DNA from: Trichoplax adhaerens
Taxonomy: Eukaryota > Placozoa > Uniplacotomia > Trichoplacea > Trichoplacidae
DNA: 64,000 nt
NCBI RefSeq assembly: GCF_000150275.1
Contig: NW_002060949.1
Span: 1,857,836-1,921,835, forward strand
Reading direction: 5' to 3'
Position 1 is the stretch's first letter. Each line of letters begins with the position of its first letter. Positions 27,010 to 40,763 of the stretch are shown here, piece after piece. A program made the translations under genes and the position numbers. The notes beneath the pieces are model-generated. The model saw nothing but the letters and a program-made list of their open reading frames with translations. It was not told the DNA's origin and ran no database searches.

Positions 27010-28148
27010 ATATTATTGGATAGCAATTTGTTTCAGATGTCCATCACTAATTCCGTTATAAATCTTACCAAATTTTTGGCGAAAATGTCGATATAGAATA
27101 CCTCTGTAACCCTATCTTACTGCTCCGATTTGTTATTTGCAGCTGTTGCATACTGTTCTGTAACAGATATATGCATACAAGCCTATTACTGTAATATACG
27201 ACGTCATGTACTATTTATGTACAACAGTTTACATTGTGGTATTGACTGGCATTCTGTTTATAATTTTTTCATGACTTTTAATAGTGCAATAAAGTATTCC
27301 TTTTCAATTGTTTTCCTAAAGTTTTACAAGATTACATTTTTTATTTTATTCATTTAATATTCAACCTACAGGAGACTTAATATAACCCGTGATAGCGATC
27401 GTTTGGCATGACTTATTATTAATACAATATTAAAAATAAAATTGTCTAAATTACTAAAGGTTAGCCAAATGATGATAGTTATTTTCAATTACGTCAATTA
27501 TAAGAAAAGATGTATATTCGCGCTTACATTTCGGAGTTACAAATAATTTCATCCTATACGTAGACAAAAATTGTTACATAGCATATGGTAATGCAATATC
27601 TGCAGCCTGATATCAGCTAATAGCTAATAAATTAACTTGGTATTACGGAAAATCAATTACAATAACGCTTATAATTGCTCGCATCGCTATCTATACTGTT
27701 AAAAGAAATCCCAAATCCAATTACAAAATAAGTCTCATCAAGATATAAATCTATTATAAATCACTACCATATAAGAATTTCGGTCAATGTAGTATAAACG
27801 GATACTCAGTAGTTCAATGTACTACCTTTCTGTACAATTTCAGCCTTTAACTGCTGTTAAATACTTGCATTGATTAACAATTTGCAATAGTATATCTAAC
27901 ATTCTTGTGGAAATGGCAACTTAGTGTCATTATACATACGATGATTTAATTTGCGTCTTATTCATAGAGTGTTATACAGGGATATAGAACTATTGCTCGA
28001 AGCTATAAAGAATCTTACAAAATGTACCATACTCGCAGATGATACTTTTATAGAAAGAAATATACTGTACATAAACTGCACCGTTCTGACGCATACTAAC
28101 ATAGATAGCGTTTGAAACATAATATAATTATATACAGACGCTTTCGTA
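27010..28148. other. Convergent intergenic region NSMCE1 / NUP153
   Basis: This stretch lies between the stop codons of two convergent genes. It should contain both 3' UTRs. No coding frame with a recognisable domain is present on either strand. Confidence 0.7.
27288..27293 (+). terminator. Candidate poly(A) signal of NSMCE1
   Basis: AATAAA about 280 nt after the NSMCE1 stop codon, followed by T-rich sequence. Plausible but unproven, since AT-rich DNA contains many such hexamers. Confidence 0.4.
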
Positions 28149-31100
28149 TTATGTGCGTTGCTTTCGTCGAATAGGGCGCCGAATTTTCCTTGTCGCTGTA
28201 GCTCCCGCACCTTGATTACTGTCATTTGAACTAGCACCAAAAGTAAACGTAGGGGCATTTTGACTACCACCAAAGTTAAACCCGCTAGGATTTACACTAG
28301 TATTACCAGCAGCGCCAAAATTGAAACCACTTTGTTGAACTTGTGGTGTCGCGCTTGGATTAGAACCGAATGCAAATCCTCCTGGATTAGATGATCCGTT
28401 AGCTCCAAATTGGAAGGCTGGCGTATTTTGCGAACCACTCGAAGCATTAGGCCATGTGTTATTATTAGAGCTATTATTATTATTATTGTTATTGTTGCTA
28501 TTATTTCCAAATGAGAACCCTTGTGGCTGCTGCTGCCCAATTGCACTAGATGAAGTATTACCAAAAGCAGAAGTTGAGTTGGGCAAATTCGTTTGTGGAG
28601 TATTACCTGTAAAGGAAAATCCAGTAAAAGACGATGACGTTGTTGTCGGAGGACCAAAACTGAATCCATCAGGAACGGATTTATTTCCTGAAGTATTTTG
28701 TCCAAATCCACTAACTGTTGTACTATCTTTGGTTGTTTGATTAAAGGCATTATTTACGTCAGCGGATGCGGTAGTATTTGATGTTGAGCCAAAAGGTCCA
28801 ACCGAACCTGTGCTATTGTTGGAATTATTATTCTGTTGGCCGAAAGTGAAGATACTATTGGAAGGTTGTTGCTGCTCGAATGCAACTTTATTGTTACCAA
28901 TATTACTATTAGGAGCAGCAGAAGATGTAGCATTACTTGCCTGGCCAAAATTAAAACCAGTATTTGTTTTGGGCAAAGTCTGAGTAAAAGGAGAGCTGCT
29001 TTGAGCTTGTGTCTGTCCAAAAGTGAAGTTACTAGTAGATATAGTACTAGTTGTAATTGGTTTATTTACTGCTGAGCTACCAAATGCAAATTTTGGTTCA
29101 GACGTGGTTGCTGTCGTTGTCGAAGAAGTCTGATTGAATGAAAATAGATTGGAAGATGACAAAGTATCTTTTTGACCAAAGGTGCCCGCAATGGTTGTTG
29201 TATTTTGGGTGTTTGGTGCTGTTGATGTAAACTGACCAAATTTAAAATCTTCACCAGAAGCCGTTGTAGTAGCATCTGCTGATTTACCAAAAGTAAACAT
29301 GGCTGTAGGATTCGATGCTATTTTCGGAGACGGGGCATTTTCAGATTTAGTGACATTAAGAGCTATGTTAGGCATACTACTATCATTCTTTGCAGCAGAG
29401 GCAGTAGTATTTCCAAAGGAGAATGTCACCGCATCCGGTTTTTTAGCCGCTGCATCGCTCCCTATAAAGCCGCCACTGCCAATTGTTGGCTGTACAAAAA
29501 ATTTATTGTATACAATAATATTAATACTATTAGCCTGTAGACGATTTTCATATTGTAACAGTAATAATTAGCTGTAAATAAGTACGATAAGAAAGATTAA
29601 AATATTTCACCATGTCCGATAACTACTAACTTGAACGGCTGTTTCAGGAAATTTGATTGTAGATGCTTTACCACTAGTTGTATTACCAAAAGGTTGAGAT
29701 TTTTCAATATCTTTGTTACTTGTAATAACGCTTGAAGTAGTAACTGCAACATCTGGAGTAGCTGACTCTGCCGTTGCTGGTGCATCGCTGGTAACTTTTG
29801 ACTATATAAATATTGCAATAGCTAATATCAGTAAACAATTACAACTCAATCGAGGCAAATAGAAAAACTGTAGTTACGGTAACCATATCACATTCTATAC
29901 GTGCCTGAGCCTTATCTCCAGATGCTTTAATTGGATATTGAGGGATAGGAGGCTTACCCATTGTTGATCTGTAAGCCTATACATGTAAATAATTAGATCA
30001 ATACATTAACAAAAGATAAAATCTAACATTGATACAGTAATTATCTTAATCCAAGTATTAAAGCATTTTCAAAAATCATACATGTGGTTTTTCCGCTTTG
30101 CTTTCTGATTTAGCAGCAATATCGACTAAATGAAATAATAATATTAGAAGCATGTATCTTATCAAACAATACCATGCATGCAAGAATGGCTTACCTGTTT
30201 TTTGATCTTCAGTTGGCTTTGTGTCATTACCACCAAACGTAAAATTAAAATTACCTGAACTTGGTTGGTTTAAATCATCAGTTTTATTTGTAGGTTGGCT
30301 GCCAAAAGTAAATATCGGAGCCTTAGTGCCGATATCAGTCTTTGTTTCCGCTATACTAATATTTCCACTATCATTGTCTGATTTTTTACTGCCAGTTGAG
30401 AAATTAAATTTGAAACCAGATGAACCTTCATTTTCACCTCCCTGCCCAAATATAGCAGGGTTACCCGCTTTATTAGTGCTAATGGAATTCTTATTTGCAG
30501 GTGTAAACTTGAATCCGCCTTCTAATCCTGATGAAGTACTCTCAGAAGCGACCGACGTCGATATTAGTTTAAATTGATTATTTGATGATACTTGAGTCGT
30601 TTTACTATCAAAAGTAAATCCGCCGGCGTCTATTTGATCAGTAGTGCTACCAAATTTAATTTCAGGAGGAAGAGTAGACTTCAATTTTTCATTGCTTTTA
30701 TCTATCAATAAAAACGTTAATTAATATATTAAGTTAAGTTAATTGAGTAACAATGTGTTATTGACAGTAGAAATCATAGCTAGTACGTCGAGAAAAGTTT
30801 ACCTTGACTATACTCATTTTTACTCGATCCAGGTTTACTAGCATTACATGCAATACACTCATTATCTGATTCTCCATTTCGTACAAAACACACTTGACAT
30901 TCCCAGGTATTTTTAGGTACCGATATCTTATTCCATAAGCTTGGGGTCTTAGTATCACTAGGTTGGCTATCTGTAGCCGGTTTCTTTGTTTCACAAGCGA
31001 TATTTTTTTCATCGGGAACAGTGAATAAATTTAGTGGTTTTTTCTCATCTGCAGTTTTCGTTGGTACAACTTTACTATCCTGATAAGCAATACATTTGCT

Positions 31101-33755
31101 TTCAGATTGATTGTTACGAATCAAACTAGTCTGGCATTCCGAAGTATCTTGATCATTTGATTTACTCCAAAGATTAGGTACTTTGCTATCGGATTTGCTA
31201 GGATTTTTAGATTCAGGAACGGAAACCAATAATGGCGATTTATTGAAATCTACTTTAATGTTATGTGAATCTTTATCAGTTAATCCCATCTTAGCTTTAG
31301 ATTCGGTAGAATTCCCAAAGCTAAACTGATCAATCTTATTCTCCATCTTTCCTCCTTGATTCTTTTCATTGCTGCATTTTGAAGTAATTTTTTCAGATCA
31401 AACATTCTTTATACAAATACGGTAATTGAAGCAAAAACTAACCTTGACACAATTTTAGAGCTCAACGAACTAAAATGATATTCTTCATCCTATTTAATTG
31501 TAAAGGTAAAATGAATTACGTCTAACAATGATAATTGGATCGTTAATTCATTCTAACTGTTGTTACAAAAAAAAGGAATTATGTTACATAATCATTTACT
31601 TCGTCCTTATACGATGCACTAGATTTAGGAAGAGCCGATAACGGCTTTGGATTCTTGAAAGCAAAATGTTCACTTTCCTTTTCGTTCAGTACATTGGCAT
31701 TATTCTAATGGTGTTCAATGGTTTTGTTATTAATAGGTGTTTTTAATATATAGTTGTCTACAGTATACTATTTACCTTCTTGTTCGTGACCGACATTGGC
31801 TTCTCATCTTTTACTGCAGAGCTAAAATTAAACTGAGGAAAACTGCTGTTACCAATTGGTAATGCTACTTTAGGTAATTCATATTCGGGGGTTTCAATTT
31901 CTGCTTCATTACGGTCAGTATTTGTACTTTTCCTAGGAACTCGCGTACTGAGTCGTGATGACTTCATTTTTCTTGAACTTGATTTTTGATAGCTTTCCGA
32001 GTTTGATGCATCACCACGATTTCTCATATTTGAACTTGATAAGGGTGTACTGGCATCAACACTATCAACTTCATCCTGCTTGCGATGATGATCACGCCAC
32101 ACCTTTTCCGCTAGCTCAGCACTACCGCCACTACTGTTGTAATTAGCTAATCGAGTAGTTAAAGCAGAAGATTTATCAGAGAAACGTTCAGTTTTAGTAG
32201 GAGTATCTTGACTAATAATCATTGGTTTCGTAGGAGGTGGAGACGTTACTGGTAGAACAACTCGATTACTCTTTCTTGCAGCAGAAGATGACATTCTCTC
32301 TCTTGATAGTAGTGATCTTGACTTATCAATCTGGAATGCTAACGGGGAATTCATTAGATATGATGGTTTATTCATTTCCTTCGCCGTATCAGATATGCCA
32401 TCCAAAGTGGACAATATTTGTTTTGCAGCTTCGCTTATTACAGGTGATGAAGCCTCATGAACCTGAACACGGTCCCTTACACTTACTGATACTGTTTTGA
32501 ACCTAAGTAAAAAGGACAATGTTAATGAATCACACCATAAGATTTCGCGGTCTGAAATTGAACATTACTGGAAGTATAAATGTATTTTTTTGTTACCTTT
32601 TAGGCGTACGTAATTCAGACAGGTTATCATTACTCTCTCTTTTAATGACCTTAATGTTGTCATTTGAGGCAATACCGCCATATCTAGTATTGCCGTCGTA
32701 AAACGATGATCTTAACAAACGATCTTTAGTTCTCCATACAGGTATAGTGCTATCGTTCGATATACGGGCATTATGCAGCTTCGATGATTTAAATGAGTTT
32801 ATGGAGAATGATGGACTACGTGAGTTAATTTCATTGGTATCTGTAGTACGTAACCTATCATAAGAATCGCCCTTCTCTGTAAAGTTTAAAACCGCTTCAT
32901 TTGGTCTTTGCGAAATGGTATCTACATTGAAATGCTCACCTACATTATTGACAGTAAGTAAGTAAAATTTGTCAATAAAATAAGTTAACAGCTGATAGAA
33001 AGTAGCAAATTAAAAGGAACTGTTAAAATAAGTTATTGAGATTGTTTCAAATGGTCAGCTTCTTATCATACTTCTGGTTAGAGGGTTATGATCCTGGTTA
33101 TGGTCTTCAATATGACTAGAAGTTGACGGTTGGATATCTGGAATCTAAATCAATTTTAAATCACAAACATATTTTTTGATTTAGTTAAAAATAATATCCA
33201 AAAAAGGGATAGTTGTCTCATTGTACTGCATAAGAACATCAACCGAGTTCAATATTTTGTTGTGGGTGATCAAGCCTCCTCTATCGAAATACTTGGACCA
33301 TATTTGAAGAATTAACATGACAATCGTTACCTTGGAATGATAGGAAGTAATATTGGGCACCGTTTTCGATAATGCTCTACGTTTCGCTGGTGGGGATGGT
33401 ATATCGTCACTCAATAAGTCGGCTGTAATATTGTATATAATATTGAAGATAACAAAACATATGCCGGAAGATTAGATTTATTATCTTGTGTAAAATATTG
33501 AATACTATAATTGATCACATTACGGGCTAACTGATGCTTTAGTTAACATTAGGTGGTATGCCACATAAACTTTTGATAAAACTTTACCCTGTTGATCGAG
33601 CAATGATATCGTTTAATTGTTGTAATTGTAAGTGTATCAAAGCACTTACGTGATAGATCTTGTGAGTTGGCACCATCATCATCAGGTTGATCACTTTCTG
33701 TTGAACCCCATCGAAGCCAACTTGGCATGTAATCCAAAACTTTTTCAAGGAGCGT
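28149..33755 (-). CDS. NUP153: Nucleoporin NUP153 (FG nucleoporin, nuclear basket)
   Basis: Minus-strand gene with twelve coding exons recognised, 5' to 3': 33755-33650, 33422-33331, 33144-33072, 32939-32597, 32502-31776, 31704-31600, about 31361-30803, 30701-30195, 30125-30082, 29976-29905, 29801-29631, 29489-28149. They join in one frame, giving about 1,379 aa. The first exon with the initiator is not identified, and the 31361 boundary is uncertain. Landmarks shared with vertebrate NUP153, in order: YMPSWLRW near the N-terminus, a basic PPAKRRALSK, SSFYDGNTRYGG, AAKQILSTLDGIS, ELPKVALPI...FPQFNFSS, two RanBP2-type zinc-finger modules (exon 7), a long FG/FxFG domain (exons 8-12), and a basic C-terminal TRKIRRPIRRK. 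Known family role: nuclear-basket component that binds importins, Ran and chromatin. The first zinc finger has lost two of four Cys. Intron 10 seems to use a GC donor (CAG/GCACGT). Confidence 0.92.
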
Positions 33756-36700
33756 CTACGTTATCAAAATGAAAGAATAACGAAAGAATTTCAAGTTATT
33801 CCACATACAATCAAGTAATTAATATATCGTATTGAGACATTGCCAATGGTGTAGAGACTATTGTCGAAGGAATTGTATCTAATATCATGTTTAGATAATA
33901 CAATTAAAAACGACAGAGATAGTGATATTCTGTTTAGAGTACCACTGGTCGATATTACGCGATTTCAAGCAGGGTGCATCCATGGCTGGCGTTCTACGTC
34001 ATAGAGGTTTATCAATTAAATGTTGGCAAGTATGCGAAAAGTAGTAGCGATTTTAACATCTACTCGTTATTGTTGTGAAGAGGAGAGGAAGTTCAAGGAA
34101 ACTACCGCAAGAAGTATATAATTGAGAGATTGTAGAAGAGACGATATTGTTATCACGTTTTGATGTACGAATTTATCACGCCATTCTAAAAAAAGCTTTA
34201 CTTCTCCAATAACTTACAGTAGATAACATGGTGATGAATATCGAAAATCTTACAAGTTTATAACCTGCAAGATGTCATCAGAATAGTGTAGTAGCAATAG
34301 CATTCATACAAATTGAATGTGCTTTCACCCTACGAGCGTATCAGGAATATGGGTCAATGAAATGGCTGTATACTGTAGACACGTAGTAGGATTGCTTGCA
34401 AAATTGATCTCACTATTCCATACTATCATGATACTTTGTGTAGGAATAACTACAGTCATTCCTATTTCAATATTAAGCACTAGTCAACGGTAATCCATGT
34501 GTAATGTACAACACAGACAAGTTGTGCTTCATCATCGTTATGTAATTCATTGAATGGAGTTGTCTATCCATTGGCCATCATTTAAGTTGTTAAGTACAAT
34601 AAAAAATCAATTAATCGGGAATTTCTTCACGACTATCGTTGGTATGATGAAGTCCATTCCCTATCTGATTGATCTAAAGTATACAAGCTACGACAATGTA
34701 ACTATAGCGTTGAAGGGTATAAAATTGGTGGTGATCAGAATTGATCACCGTATGACTATGATCAATGGATTCAAAATATTGATGATTTGGTAAGATGATG
34801 TTGCGTTTTGATTTTCTACTGTCATGAATACCGTAGAAAGTAACAACACGTACGATGTTGAAGTTAGCATGTGGGGTGGAAATTGTCTCCTTGTAATGCA
34901 GTGGTTTTTTGGCTAGCGCTTATCATCGGTAGTGTAGACATGATGGTCCAACTAGGGAGTTTCTACTGCTGAGAAGACGACTACAGTACGCCAAAATCAT
35001 TCTCAACATTACAGTCGATTCTACGTCAAAAGAGGCTGATCGCTGGTCTTGGTGATATAAAAGGTGAACATAGAGTGTAGAAAGATTGGCTATCAATCCA
35101 ATTGGTATGATTGATAAGCACAACGGAAGAATAAAAAGCTATAGGAAAAAGGGACTGTTATCCTCTTGCAATGGTGATGGCTGCACTTTGTCCATCTTAC
35201 CTTACTCCTATCATTGGATCGTCCACGTTTGGACATGGTAAATGATCACGCGGCGTAAGTCAAATTGACCAAAGCACCACTACAGCATGGAACACTTTTA
35301 TTAGATATAATCTTGTCAGTCAGTTGCTTGCCAACTGGATCACGTCTACACCAGTACAATGGATGCGTATCTAATCAAGAGAAGAAAAAAAAACAACCGC
35401 CAAGAATTAATTGAATTTCCTCACTAGCAATAACTTGATCAAATTGCCAATTCAATGGTTGCAAGTTATTCCATTTTCGACAATCGATGCAAATTGCAAT
35501 TACCCTTTTGAATCGGGCAGCCCTTGGAATGATGTCGCATGCAGTCGTCGATTGAGAGAAGATTTTAGCGGGTCTAGCGGGTTACTTTGCCGACGTCGAA
35601 TGGAGAATTGCTGCGGCAATTTTGATTGGTCGTATCGATTAGCGAGCTTAATACGCATGTGTGAACCACTGGAAGGCTTTTCAATCCAATCCCAGTACAG
35701 TACCAGTACAGCCGGCTACTACAGTCTATAGTACTGTAGTGGCTAGTCATTTTGGCTTGAGATTGGAATACTCGACAACGCACCGTCTATTTTCAGAGAA
35801 GATAGTACTGTACTTTGTGTACTGAACACACTGAGTGTACAGTACTGCAAAAACGGTACAGTACACTTCTAACTGTGAACTGCAATGGCCGATACGTATC
35901 GTGCCACCCACGGCCGACGCTAATTTAAACCGGTTCAACCCGCGTGCTAGATGGTGTTTTCGCTGTCCACTGAGACTTACTTGTAGGTATTCAGAACTGC
36001 AAAATTCAATTCCATTCTCATACCCGGATGTAGGTGCACCAAGGTATGAGATTTCTCATCCCATGCGCTGTTTAGCAAGCCTGCCTATGCAAGCTGTGAC
36101 TGCACTGGTTCTCTGGATGAATTAATGGCTGAATCATCTCTACTCTACCGTCCACACAGTCCTGTAAAGCGATTGACTGCTTTATACAGCACAATGGAGT
36201 GGACACATAAATCGCCAAACTTAATTGAACAAAGATCATAACATGTATCCAATCATATTCGGTAAATTTATAGTCCACATGCTTACAAGATCCGGGAGAG
36301 AACACAAATCCAACTGATAATTTGCTTATACATAATGTCGCAACATCGCCTGTCCTGTAAACTACTGCTTGTTACCTTGTAGTGTACGCGCCATAGAACG
36401 TGGGCAATCCTAGATATCGTACATTCAGGTCTATCGTACAATACTCTTTACGGCTTATCTACACCTTATCTACAGTAACTAGATTAATTAATTAATTAAG
36501 CCAATCGGAGACAATATACAAGCACCTTACAGTTAGGTTTAGAAAAATGGCACTGGTATTGCAGACAATATTGATGAGAGTATACTGTACAGTTAATCGA
36601 GAAGGCTATTTTTCGCAATATTGTATGTGTTTATAACGAGATCAAGAATCTCAGATTTGGAGCTTTCCTTTTCTTTAGTCTACTTTATTTGGAAGCCCGA

Positions 36701-38582
36701 GCCAAGCGCGATATCATGCACACGTTAACGAGACATCAGAACTGTGACAACAAAATAGCTCTTGTACGAACATAACTTTAATACCATATCCTAATGCACG
36801 TGAACATTTGTAGCATCACTAGCATGTGATCTTAATGAGGTAAAATGATTCTGCAGAAAAGCGATTGTACCGTAAGCACCTAAATCACTACTGTTCTTCC
36901 ACTATACACAGTACAGTACGACTAAACGAAAACTTATTGCCATCACTAAAATGAGTAAAACGCTGGTCTGGTATGAACGGAATGCATGCAACATGAGGAC
37001 ATGCAGCAAATTCAATTCTTTTCTCTTGATAGTACTGTATCGATGAGGATGTTGTGGTTAGGTAGCTTGCACAGAGAAAAGATATTCAATCGTAAGCCTT
37101 CAGTAACTCTTGAAACGTTGATTTTAACTTTTAAATGTTCGTCCTTCTAACTACCGTAGTCTAACGCTGTACAACGGGATAAACTCGTAGGGGCAACGTT
37201 TCCTAGAGACGTATCCTCACCTACATTTACTATACAAAGTACATGTAGAGAATTGGGACAAAGCACAGGAAACATGGAAATTTTCTCAATTTGGAGTACA
37301 ATGTTATAGAGCAAACTGAATACTAGCAATAAAATTATTATACAGTGAATAGTACTGCACCTGAGCACCGTAGCTTTTCGGATACCATTGACCATCTTAG
37401 CAAAAGGTGAAAAGGAAAAGTACACCGAAATATGACTATAAATTGTCAATATCGTCAGGGATAAGACGACATTTGCTTACCTACAATATACGCGTATGGT
37501 GTGATACAACATCAGCAGTTCTGTACGGTAATCTCGTAAGTTCTAGCAAATACGGTATATGCTTAGTATACTCTATTATGAAATAAATTGATATCCCTTC
37601 AAAATTGAAAATTAAAAATGAATTATGCTGCAGTACCATAACCTATGGAACACTCTTGGAGGTAAAAATGTTGAACATAATAGCTAGCTAAGAGGGTATA
37701 GAAAACATACAATTTTTCAATTTGAAGTAACTGTCCATCTCGTCAGTGCTAAAGTATTTGTTCTTGATATCGGTGTCGAACCGATGATATAATTAAATAT
37801 TACTGTTAAGCAATAGTTTGAATCTGAGATAATCTATCATTGGTGACAATTGCCGTTATAGGCAATAAGCCGTCGAAAAGTTCATATGCCATATAATTTA
37901 GTACTGCAAAGTGTACGCGAAACCATATTATCCTAATTTGTAAGCATTCATGAATACTACTTAGAAGACCTTCGAGATTTTTGAACCGTATCGTGTAACA
38001 ATATTTTTGAATTTAATTTCGTTAAAATGTATCCCAGATGGAAGCAGTATCCAATACAGAAGGGCCGGTTAAATTCTTTTCTGGGCCATCTTGAGCCAAT
38101 GCTCCATGAAACTACAGAATTGTAAATACTACTAAGAATGCTTCTGATATCAGCTTTGAGATCGGTAGAAGTTCATTTGAGCTTGCAAAAATATTTAAAC
38201 TATCACTTGCAGAACTGTAAGCTCGTTACAAGCGGTAGTGCACTTCATATCTAATTACGAAGTACAGTGGAATCGTATAATAATTAATTACTACTAATAA
38301 TATGTCAAGGTTGGAAAGCAATTGGATAAGCCGAGCACTATCGCTTAATTAATAAATTAAAACTACCATGCTTGATAATTTTTGACTAATCCTAGGGCAA
38401 GAATCTCCGTACTCGTAATTGTAGCAGGTTGCTACTGATTCTACATTCTAGTGAGTTAATTTGGCAAGTAAAACAGTCTGGACTTTATTACTGGTTTGCC
38501 CTAGCGGAAAACTGCTAGCACTATTAGGGTCGAGAATCTCTTACATCTAATCTGTCCGCGATTTCATTGTTTCAACAAAGTA
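33756..38582. other. Intergenic region, NUP153 5' side to transposase relic
   Basis: The missing NUP153 first exon and promoter should lie at the left end on the minus strand; I could not fix them. The remaining frames (for example about 34.55-34.8, 35.4-35.7 and 37.15-37.45 kb) show no recognisable domain. Around 35.69-35.87 kb there is a cluster of CAGTAC/TACTGTA motifs of the kind seen at 41-44 kb. Confidence 0.55.
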
Positions 38583-40763
38583 ATGGAAGAAAGCTAGACA
38601 AACAACATTGCAGCAGTTTCTGAAGTGTGGATATCTCATCTCAATGCCAAGCATTTCATTTGGCAATGTTTTTTTCGTTCAAAAGAACGACCGAAAAAGG
38701 CTCTACGGTACAGATGTAAGTGTAAATATTGTGCCAAGGAAATGGATGGAAAACCTGAACGCATGGTTGGACATGTTATAAGACTTTGTAAGAAAATTCC
38801 TGATCATGAAAGGGAAAAATATTGCAGGCAGTATGCACAATCAGCAACCGCTATAGCTTTCGCAGGAAATAGGCCAGTGATATACCAAAATGAACAACCA
38901 AAGTACAAACACAAAAGCAATTTTCCACCTTTGAAGGAATTAAAAGGGGACACGGAAAAATTAAATTTGGATTTACTTCGAGCTCTCATTTCAGCAAAGT
39001 TACCCATTTCATGTGTTGATAATTACTATTTTTAAAAATTCCTTACAGATATACAATCGAATTACTAACCAGCAAATAGTAATACCCTTGGCAATGCATA
39101 TTTATCAATACTATACGCTGAAGCATGTCGAAAACGAGATCTTCAGATAAAAGAGAATGATTGTCTGACAATGTTATGGGATGGTTGGACCGATGCCAGT
39201 GGATCATCAATTTACACACTCTCGCTGCTTTACGACTATGATAAGTCGGACATATTCAGTGTACGAGAAATATCCCATTCATACCATACCGCCGAAAATA
39301 TGTATGCAGAAATTACGACAGTTATAAGTGAAAGCAATGTCACATTTAGGAAGATTAAATGTTTACTTACTAATACTGGTAGTGTTATGTTAAAACTTCG
39401 ACGATTAGCTGCTGATAATCATGCTAACGTCATTGCATTGGTCTGCGCTCTACATGTAATAGATACTATTTGCCAGGACGTATGCAGATTAGAACTTGCC
39501 AAGACAACAATGAAAGGAAATTATTCCTTGATGAACTTTATTCAAGCATCCAACATTTGGTTCAACAATGCAGGAGAATGGGAGAATAATCAACAGAATG
39601 TCTATCCTTTCCAATCCTTATGTATTACAAGATGGCATTTGATGATTAAAGTTTGTTTATTTGTTAGATGTTACGAAAATTTCTTAATGGAAATTACAAC
39701 AAAACCTGGCACATCTGAACAGTATCCAGTCCTATCTTCTAACGACACTGATAATCAAGATATTGCAACCATATATCGCCTTCATTTCACAAAGAATGAG
39801 GAACTAATAGAGATTTTAAAACCCATTGGAGATGTCATTGAACTTTTGAAAGATCAGAAGGCAAATATTGCTGATATATATCTTCAGATTATTTTATTAC
39901 ATGTCCATTACAAGCAATTGGAACCGACTTCGTCCAATCAGGCTATAAGGGACACTGTGCAGATTTTATCGAAACGTTTTAACCAGTACCTGAGTCATTC
40001 AATTTATATTCTCTGCCTATTTTTTTGGCCGAAATATCGTGATTTTGCTGTGAGTAGAAGATTTAATGTAACTTATATTGCTAAAGAAGTGGTTAATATT
40101 GCTAAAAGCTGGCGTTTTAATTTACATGCATGTCGAGCACTGTATAGAGATATACTGCTCTACAAAGATGATGCTTTCGCCCCTAGTGATTTAGCCTATA
40201 CGCCATTACATTTTTGGAAGGCTACTATCAATTATGGACAACCGATAAAACAGTTTACGCGCTGGATTTACAAGCTCAAAGGCCATGCTGCTCTCAATGA
40301 AAATTCATTTTTCAGATTTTCAAACGCAAAGCCAATCATCCGAAACGAGAGGACTGTCAATCATTTGCAAATGTACGGCACGATTGAAAGTATGCTTTAC
40401 AGAGAAATCCCAGATGATCAAAGACCAAGGAAAAGAAAAAGACATGCAACCAATGTGGACCATCTCATTTCTTCTACAGAAATGCCAACAGCTATTGCAG
40501 AGGATGAAGCAGAAGTAATTGATTTGTTACAAACACTAGAAAAAATGCTGCAAGAAGATAATACTAATGTTGAAGATGAAGAAGAGGAATTAAGTTTTCA
40601 GGCATCTGAGTTATTTGTGGACGACCTATTCGATTTGAATATATTGACCACTATACATGAAGAATCAAATTGGCCTGAAGTTTCGCTTTCTCAGCAACAA
40701 GGCGAAGAAGAAATCCAAGAAGATATCGAAAATTTCACATTCGCGGATGTATGTTCCATATAA
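38583..40763 (+). pseudogene. hAT-type transposase relic with BED zinc finger
   Basis: One reading frame runs from an ATG at 38583 to a TAA ending at 40763. It is interrupted by stops at 38595 (TAG), 39033 (TAA) and 39066 (TAA), then stays open for more than 550 codons. N-terminal part: a BED-like C2HC finger (CKYC...H-x4-C, about 38700-38800). Next comes ALISAKLPISCVDNYYF-like sequence that matches the pre-catalytic hAT motif, with the second and third stops inside it. LWDGWTD (39171-) is the first catalytic-Asp block. Near the end, NENSFFRFS...RNERTVNHLQ is a degenerate version of the C-terminal dimerisation block (usual SSAA-ER-FS). An acidic, Glu-rich tail ends the frame. Family role: DNA cut-and-paste transposition. 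No terminal inverted repeats were identified. It could be a dying element, or a domesticated gene if 39013-39072 is spliced out. Confidence 0.75.

Noticed and set aside
28292-29290. Several open frames overlapping the FG region on both strands
   Set aside because: They are shadow frames of the low-complexity NUP153 FG-repeat coding sequence and have Leu/Gln/Ile-rich, domain-free translations.
33950-34020. Minus-strand ATG at about 33983 as the NUP153 first exon
   Set aside because: The short frame has no donor site in the phase required by the exon starting at 33755, so the initiator exon remains unassigned.
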